A DNA stretch of 64,000 bases. It comes from Sipunculus nudus (Eukaryota > Annelida > Sipuncula > Golfingiida > Sipunculidae). The position numbers and the translations under genes were made by a program. The stretch lies in contig CM049316.1 of assembly GCA_026874595.1 (NCBI GenBank), forward strand, positions 33,737,339-33,801,338, given 5' to 3'. Positions 58,306-64,000 of this stretch are shown in pieces (the first letter of the stretch is position 1; each line of letters opens with the position of its first letter). A model generated the notes under the pieces. That model was not told where the DNA came from and made no database searches. It worked only from the letters and a program-made list of their open reading frames with translations.

Positions 58306-59005
58306 GTTCACTTACGCTCTTTACACAGCGCTTTAACTATAGGCCTACTTTCTAAATGGTAAGCGCTGTTTGTTATGACCTCGTATCCTGAATTGTTACA
58401 CCAGAGGGGAGCACTGTATTTTTGTCCAATCAGATGAGACTTTGTGCTGGAAGACACGGGCAAGCGAGGAATACACGGAGCCAATCATGTTCATTTCCTT
58501 TTGAGTGACAGCTCATCGACCCGGTAACCGTATGAACAGGCCACAGGCTCAAAGAGAATTGCCACAGACGTGGTTTACTGAGGGCCTTGGGCACGGTGAG
58601 CTGTAATTCAAACGAAACGTAACAACAAAGGCTGCGTGCACACCTCGCTGGTTGGTTTCAGTTCTGCAGACACCAGACACATGGCTACGTTAACACAGTC
58701 ATATTGTCAGAATCGAATCGGTCGATGATGTGAGAATGCAGAGGGAGCAATTAAAATTCGAACGTAAACTTGTCTTCAAACGGCGCTTGAAGCGCAGCTA
58801 TGGGCGGAGCCAGGATGCCTGTCGCGTGTTTTTGATTGGCACCTGGTTGGCTGCTTGTCACATCATACGCACGTTTTGTTCAACGGACAACGAACCGCCC
58901 TCTGGTGTCTAAATATATCATAAACGGTCAAAGCTGGCAGCGTGAAAATCAGTTGTTTCTTTAGAAGCGTAAGATTTCCGCTGCCTCGGGAGCGTATGTT
59001 GACTT
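58306..59005 (+). repeat. Dispersed repeat, split copy
   Basis: CTTACGCTCTTTACACAGCG and TATAGGCCTACTTTCT at 58311-58356 match 21515-21556. TTCTTTAGAAGCGTAAGATT and CCGCTGCCTCGGGAGCGTA at 58958-58998 match 21568-21622. CTTACGCT near the left end and AGCGTAAG near the right end are inverted, so the copy may be a longer element with short TIRs, of which 21.5 kb is an internally deleted version. Confidence 0.5.
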
Positions 59006-59365
59006 GGCCAATAAGAAAATTGTGTAAACATTCTTTTTCCTTTAAAACAACTAGAACAGAAAAATTAATTAAAATATATATATCAGGTACTAAAAAGAGA
59101 TTTTCCTTATTTTTTAATTTGTAATTTGTTTAAACAATTTGTAGACTAATAGAAGTTGTGGAATATGTATTTCTGTATAGAACAAAATTTCTAAAAAAAA
59201 TGCATTCTTTCCAAGCGATTTAATGTGCCGACTTTTTTCTTAAACTTTACACACCATGGGCTTGGGCAGCCCTTCTAACATCTGGGTTTTAGTGTGTTTT
59301 TAAAAGGGCAACCCCATGAGTGGTTTCGAGAAACTGGGAGAAATAAACGCTAAGATTCGTCCAGA

Positions 59366-59658
59366 CAAGAATCTCTCTGCGGAGAGAGCTTGGTGTACCA
59401 CAAAAGTTAAGATTGATATGGCCCTTTTTTGGATTCGCCCAGAATACTCAAATTATATAACTTTAGCGGGACTTTCCCTACTGACATAAGAGAGTCAACC
59501 AAGCTGACAGAGTGGCCTAACATGCTATTACGGAAAGAATAATGATATTGGTTTAATCTTCCTAACTAACCACGACACGTACAAATATTCCGCCCTTAAC
59601 TTTGCCGAAACAAAACCGTATGACACCAAACTCTCTCCGCAGGCAGATTATCGCCTTC
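59366..59658. repeat. Imperfect inverted repeat ends
   Basis: AATCTCTCTGCGGAGAGAGC (59369-59388), followed by TTGGTGT, is matched in reverse complement by ACACCAAACTCTCTCCGCAG (59622-59641) and the bases after it, about 26 of 33 positions. This may be a small MITE of about 290 bp. Confidence 0.4.
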
Positions 59659-59659
59659 C

Positions 59660-61740
59660 GGAGTACTTTCATGTGACATCTCCGCGCCCTTACCGAATCC
59701 ATTGGGACGGTCATTGAAGAAATCACTAAAAAAGATACACACTCATACCGGAAGTCACAGATTGTTTGTCGAAATTATGGGTATATCGCTATTGATTTAT
59801 TGATTGGGGTTAACATTGTAATGCAAATTATAATATTACTAAACACCACGATCCAAAGATAAATTTTCTTCTTAAATGTTCTCTTATTAACTAATCAACT
59901 TCCTATTCCTGTCGAAATAAGTATTGGATGGAATATGTCTCGCAGCCTTAACGTTGTTTTAGTAATTTAAACAGTAATAAGTTTAATTAAATAACTTATT
60001 GATATGTCTTACATGCTTCAACCAGAAATTAAAAAATACATAAAAAAGGCTAATGTTGTACCAATGCCCGGAAAACTCAAATTAGGAATCCACGAGCAGT
60101 TCATTATGGGTGAGAGGAATACAGGAATAGCCCTCGTGCCTTGATTACAAAATCCCTTGTCACCAAGTCAAAATGTAACCTTTTTCTATGGTTGTTCTTT
60201 AATGAGATTACAACCTCAACGTGACAATCTACGTGACATGAATGAAGCTTACCGCGACAAATATGTGCTGTGCCCACTTAGAGCCCTGTGCACAATTGCT
60301 TCAAGAAAACTTTAATAGCATTTAAGACTGGCAATTTTATTAAGTAAATCTTGCCTTTGTATTTAATCGGAGAAAATTTGAAAGTGATTTCCATAATCTT
60401 TAGTAAAATGGCCTTAGATTTTCATTGGTTTTTTATGCTGTTGTTGTAAAGAGTGCGAGAATACACAATTGTCCAATAAGTTATGACAAGATGTCTTAGT
60501 CAAACTGAATTGAAAAAAGACGATTACATGATTCATTTGAATTTCTGAACATAAAGATATAACAAAGGCATTTTTGGACGCTTTGTGGTAGTTTAACAGA
60601 TATATTTACAATTGGATTTATAATTAAACAAGAAACCTGCATTCTAAGGAATGCAGGCCTCAACAATGTAGGAGGTCCCTATGGTGGGATGCTCCCACTT
60701 ATTCAGCCCATATTCCTAGGCCCATTCGTGCATAAGTGACACTACTTTTGTGAATAACTTGCTGACGTTCTTCAGCTGACCATTCCCATGATTGCGCGAG
60801 TTATTTTGTTAAAAAATATGGATAAATGCATATCCTCTTCGCAAAATGTGAAACAATCATATTGTGTTAATTACTCATCCGCCAATAGCTACTAAGTTTT
60901 TTCTTATCTTGGTTAGATATTTGGTTGCTTGAATAAATGGTTTGCCTCTTAGTAACTTTGTTCAAATGAAATCCCCTAGTCCTAAAAAGACACTAAAAAG
61001 CACTACAATATTTAATGCATGGCAGCCTTTTTACCACGTGGTTACGCATTCTAGATTAACTAGTTGTGAAATGACAAAAAGTCGCGAATACCAGAAAGTC
61101 AATTTCAGTGTCCCTTCTAGCATCCCATCTGTCACTTGCATTAAATCCTGTACATTTCTGTATCAATGGTGACAAAACAATGTTCGTTTCATCCTGTCAC
61201 GTGATTGCCTGAAGTAGAGAAGCAAGTAACGACGATAAGCATGGCAAACTCTACAGAGAATGTTTTTATTTGTATGTTGTAACTCGTATTTTAATTATGG
61301 TTAATATGTATAGATAGTTACCGATATATTAGTTGTTTTTTGTTTGCAAGTACAAGTTTATGTTATTTCCAACAAATTCTGACTTAAACAAAATCATTAT
61401 TAAACAATTTCCACTTAAGTGATTCCATAAACGTTTCCTATAACCGTTATTGTAAATGTCAAAAGAAAGCACACCAACGTCTCGATCGGTATCCAATCTC
61501 TTCCCCTCCCCCCCCCCCCCCCCGCCATTAAAGCGGTCTGGCCTTAAACATATTAATGACCTCCCTCCATTGACCCTCCTGCAACACATTTTACATAAAT
61601 TCATTGAATACTATGTACTATTAAGTGTTGTTTTATTTTCTTCCGTTGTTACTGAATTTGAAAATATAATATGATGATATAATTTGCATTTTCAAAATAA
61701 TGGTAGGTATAGAGGTGCTCCGAGGTGGTAATCGATATAT
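59660..61740. other. Intergenic, nothing recognised
   Basis: A perfect 9-bp stem with a 4-base loop (CCTGCATTC / GAATGCAGG) lies at 60636-60657, and a C run at about 61507-61523. No gene is recognised. Confidence 0.35.
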
Positions 61741-61754
61741 TCGCACTAATATTG

Positions 61755-61915
61755 TGGTTGTACCACTAGTAGTAGTGGTGGTGGAATTTGCTTCTGAATA
61801 GTTGCAGTAAGTAGTAGCAGATATAGTTGTAGTAGAAGTTGTAACAGTAGAAGTAGAAGTAGTAGTAGTTTAAGTAGTATAAGTAGTAGTAGTGGTAGTA
61901 GAAGTAGTCGCAACA
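61755..61915. repeat. GTA-rich microsatellite
   Basis: Imperfect GTA/AGT trinucleotide repeats. The minus-strand poly-Leu and poly-Thr frames here are repeat artefacts. Confidence 0.9.
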
Positions 61916-61943
61916 TTGGTGGTTGTGATATGACTAGTATCCG

Positions 61944-63873
61944 TAGAGTTGGGTCCAAAAGTAAATGTAATTGAAGTAATTGAAATAACAATTACTTTTT
62001 CAAGTAATTGTACTTGTAATTTATTACATTTTGAAATCCTGAAAAGTAATTGTACTTGTAACCGATTACTTTTGAAAAGTAATTGTTTCAACAATTATTT
62101 TCAATTACTCTAAGTTCTTTTGTTTTTCTCAGGGATAATAACATCAAATTGTCCATGGTATTAAGGCATAACTCTCTGCCAACTTGTAGTACTGAACAGC
62201 TCACTTTAAGGTCAATTGGTTGTTTGTGTGACTTAGAATTTTGAAGAGCTATTACTAAAACAGATCTGCTCATGGATCTGCTCTTACTGCTATGCAGTGA
62301 AGAATTTTTAACCTGCTAATCTGAATTATCAAACATGGATCAAGACACCCGCTCTGTGGTATAGGACCACTTCACCAGACAACTAGCTACTGGTCAGTCG
62401 CCTCTGAAGGCTAAGTGCTAGCACTATCACAAACCCTACCGTTTCTCGAAGTCTGCAACAACAAACTTGCTCAAACATCAGGAGGGTAAGCTTTCACGAT
62501 CTATGTCTTTCATTTTCACTAAGGGGCTTCGTTGGTAGCTTGTTATTTCGAAGAGAAATATATCAACGTTTTACCGCCATTGTATTTACCAGAATGATGT
62601 ATACTTTCAAAATAACAAATGCAGTGGCATGGACTATAGGTATTAAATATTTAATTGAATTATTGAATAGAACTGGTACCATATGATATTATATAATTCT
62701 CATTTATTATGTATGGTATATATCACGGATGGGGTAAAATGTGAGGGTAATATAAAATTACAGCATTCAAAGTAATGCATTGTTGAAGATATAAAAAAAT
62801 GTTTATAGTTTCTTAGTACACAAAGCTCATATTACTATAGAACTATTACTTCACATGCCCTGCTAGGTGGCCAGATAATGCAGGTCTGATTTGTTATAAG
62901 CCTGTTATTACCTGGTCTACAACTGACTGTCAGGACACAAGTTTGCAAGTTAGATACTAGGGAACTAGTGCATGGTGCCGATTAATTTACTGAATAGATC
63001 AGTTCACAAACAGAGATTACCAACTGTCTATCCTTCGATCACTAAGTTAAGTCTTAATTAGTGATTGCCCATGCACAGGGGTGCTCATCATGCAGCGAGG
63101 CTTTACTATGTTATTATGAGGCTCAGTTCAATGGACAAACATGAGGTAATGGTAGTAAGTACGAATAATAAGAGTATTTCAGCTTTTTTCAAGGAATAGA
63201 AATAAACCCATTTATATCAGCTGAAATAGTAATAATAATCGCAACAGAAGGCAAAGTAAATATTTAAAGTAATACATGTACACTTATTTTCTATTCCCTC
63301 TTAGGTCATTAAGTAGATGAGCAAATATTGCTTAACAGGCTTTGTTCTGTTCCAGTGATCGCCTATATATGATGTACCGATTGTTAAGGCAAATTAATAT
63401 ACAAATGATAACTATTGGTGCAAATTGCATGAGAATATGGAATGCAGGTATCAGTCCAATCTACCAAATCAACTCTATTTGGCTCTTGATGACTAAAACA
63501 TCCATACATATAGGGATAGATAGAGATAGTATATTACAAATCATATATTTACAGGAAAGTTGTTAATTTAGATGACCATTCAATCGTTTGATAATTAATG
63601 CTGATTTTTAATAACTTGAAAATACCCTTGCACCAATGTTTGACAGATAGTATTGTAATGTAACATTTTTGTAATAATTAAGTAAATTTTAAAAATGTCT
63701 CATTACAAATTAATTTGCTATTAAGTTAAGTAATATAGTAATAAATGTCACTTAAAAGTAATAGATGAGAAACTGTGGGATAGTAAATTAGTAATAGCAA
63801 TAGCAATATAATAACGGTGATATAATAACTAGCAGTAATATTTATATAACACATTGAACGAAACCCAACCCTG
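61944..63873 (+). mobile_element. Second hAT-type element, about 1.9 kb, degraded
   Basis: The left end is TAGAGTTGGGT at 61944 and the right end the complement of CAGGGTTGGGT at 63873. Subterminal AAGTAATTGTACTTGTAA-type repeats occupy 61965-62100 and AGTAAT-type repeats 63650-63830. A BED-finger exon lies inside. No matching 8-bp flanks are visible (AGTATCCG against ATGAGTAT), so edges are tentative. Most of the transposase is missing. Confidence 0.65.
62335..62485 (+). pseudogene. BED-finger exon of a hAT transposase, broken
   Basis: From ATG 62335: MDQDTRSVV, a stop where Trp is expected, then DHFTRQLATGQSPLKAKC and KPYRFSKSATTNLLKH. This is a BED zinc finger. Its first Cys is kept, a TAG replaces a codon after it, the second Cys position reads Tyr, and the first His of the H-x-H pair is present. 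A consensus donor GG/GTAAGC follows at 62486. No later exon was recognised before the right end at 63873. Confidence 0.65.
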
Positions 63874-64000
63874 ATGAGTATGTTCACATTTTTTTCAGAC
63901 TAAACACCCAGGAGTCAGCATGAGCAGAATATTGCCTATACTAAACATATGTGTAATGATTTTGGAAAGACTCATGTATAAAGTGCATTCAGCACTGTGT

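Noticed and set aside
61746-61991. Poly-Leu frame
   Set aside because: Translation of a GTA microsatellite.

Overview
This window is eukaryotic and AT-rich. It has interrupted genes, splice signals, microsatellites and many mobile-element relics. It most resembles a mollusc, probably a bivalve. That is an inference from the mix of repeats: a Tx1-like LINE, BED-finger hAT elements, a two-gene Harbinger element, a tRNA-headed SINE, and tandem-array elements ending in CCCATGGGTCACTTGT. The two host-type protein families seen (NXPE/PC-esterase-like and C-type lectin) also fit. No intact host protein-coding gene could be demonstrated, and almost every coding signal carries a stop codon or frameshift.

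Layout. 1-1.6 kb: diverged tandem repeat, the end of a tandem-array element, three TA microsatellites and two inverted repeats (one with arms of about 63 bp). 4.1-4.9 kb: weak tandem repeat. 5.3-9.4 kb: a decayed Tx1-like LINE flanked by a 14-bp A-rich duplication. 11.2-12.8 kb (minus): a type II membrane protein with a PC-esterase domain, broken by one stop and one frameshift. 14 kb: a hAT-type end with CTCGAGT repeats. 17-18.5 kb: a 203-bp direct repeat. 18.9-20.4 kb: an inverted repeat, a dispersed repeat, a tandem array and a pogo-like terminus. 21.8-25.6 kb: a complete hAT element with perfect 8-bp target duplications and a dead BED-finger transposase. 25.8-28.6 kb: a dimeric higher-order tandem array ending in a 14-bp palindrome. 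28.9-31.7 kb: a broken C-type lectin gene whose intron holds a SINE and one arm of an inverted repeat pair. 31.95-36.4 kb: a Harbinger element with a spliced MADF/Myb-like gene and a convergent transposase, both dead. 37.7-40.9 kb: SINE tail, LINE remnant and a 33-bp CTCGAGT array. 43 kb: 36-bp minisatellite. 45.4 kb: the better SINE copy. 46.8 kb: LINE fragment. 47-61 kb: mostly sequence in which I recognise nothing beyond repeats. 61.9-63.9 kb: a second, short hAT remnant with a BED-finger exon.

How the parts relate. The window is mainly a record of successive insertions. The hAT element at 21.8 kb, the SINEs and the tandem-array elements look structurally fresher than the LINE and Harbinger copies. 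The two host-like loci (PC-esterase and lectin) both look decayed, although single-base lesions could also be assembly errors. I found no operon, defence cassette or new multi-gene system. The most unusual structures are the long hairpin at 1311-1505, the dimeric array at 25.8-28.6 kb, and the repeat-framed lectin relic.
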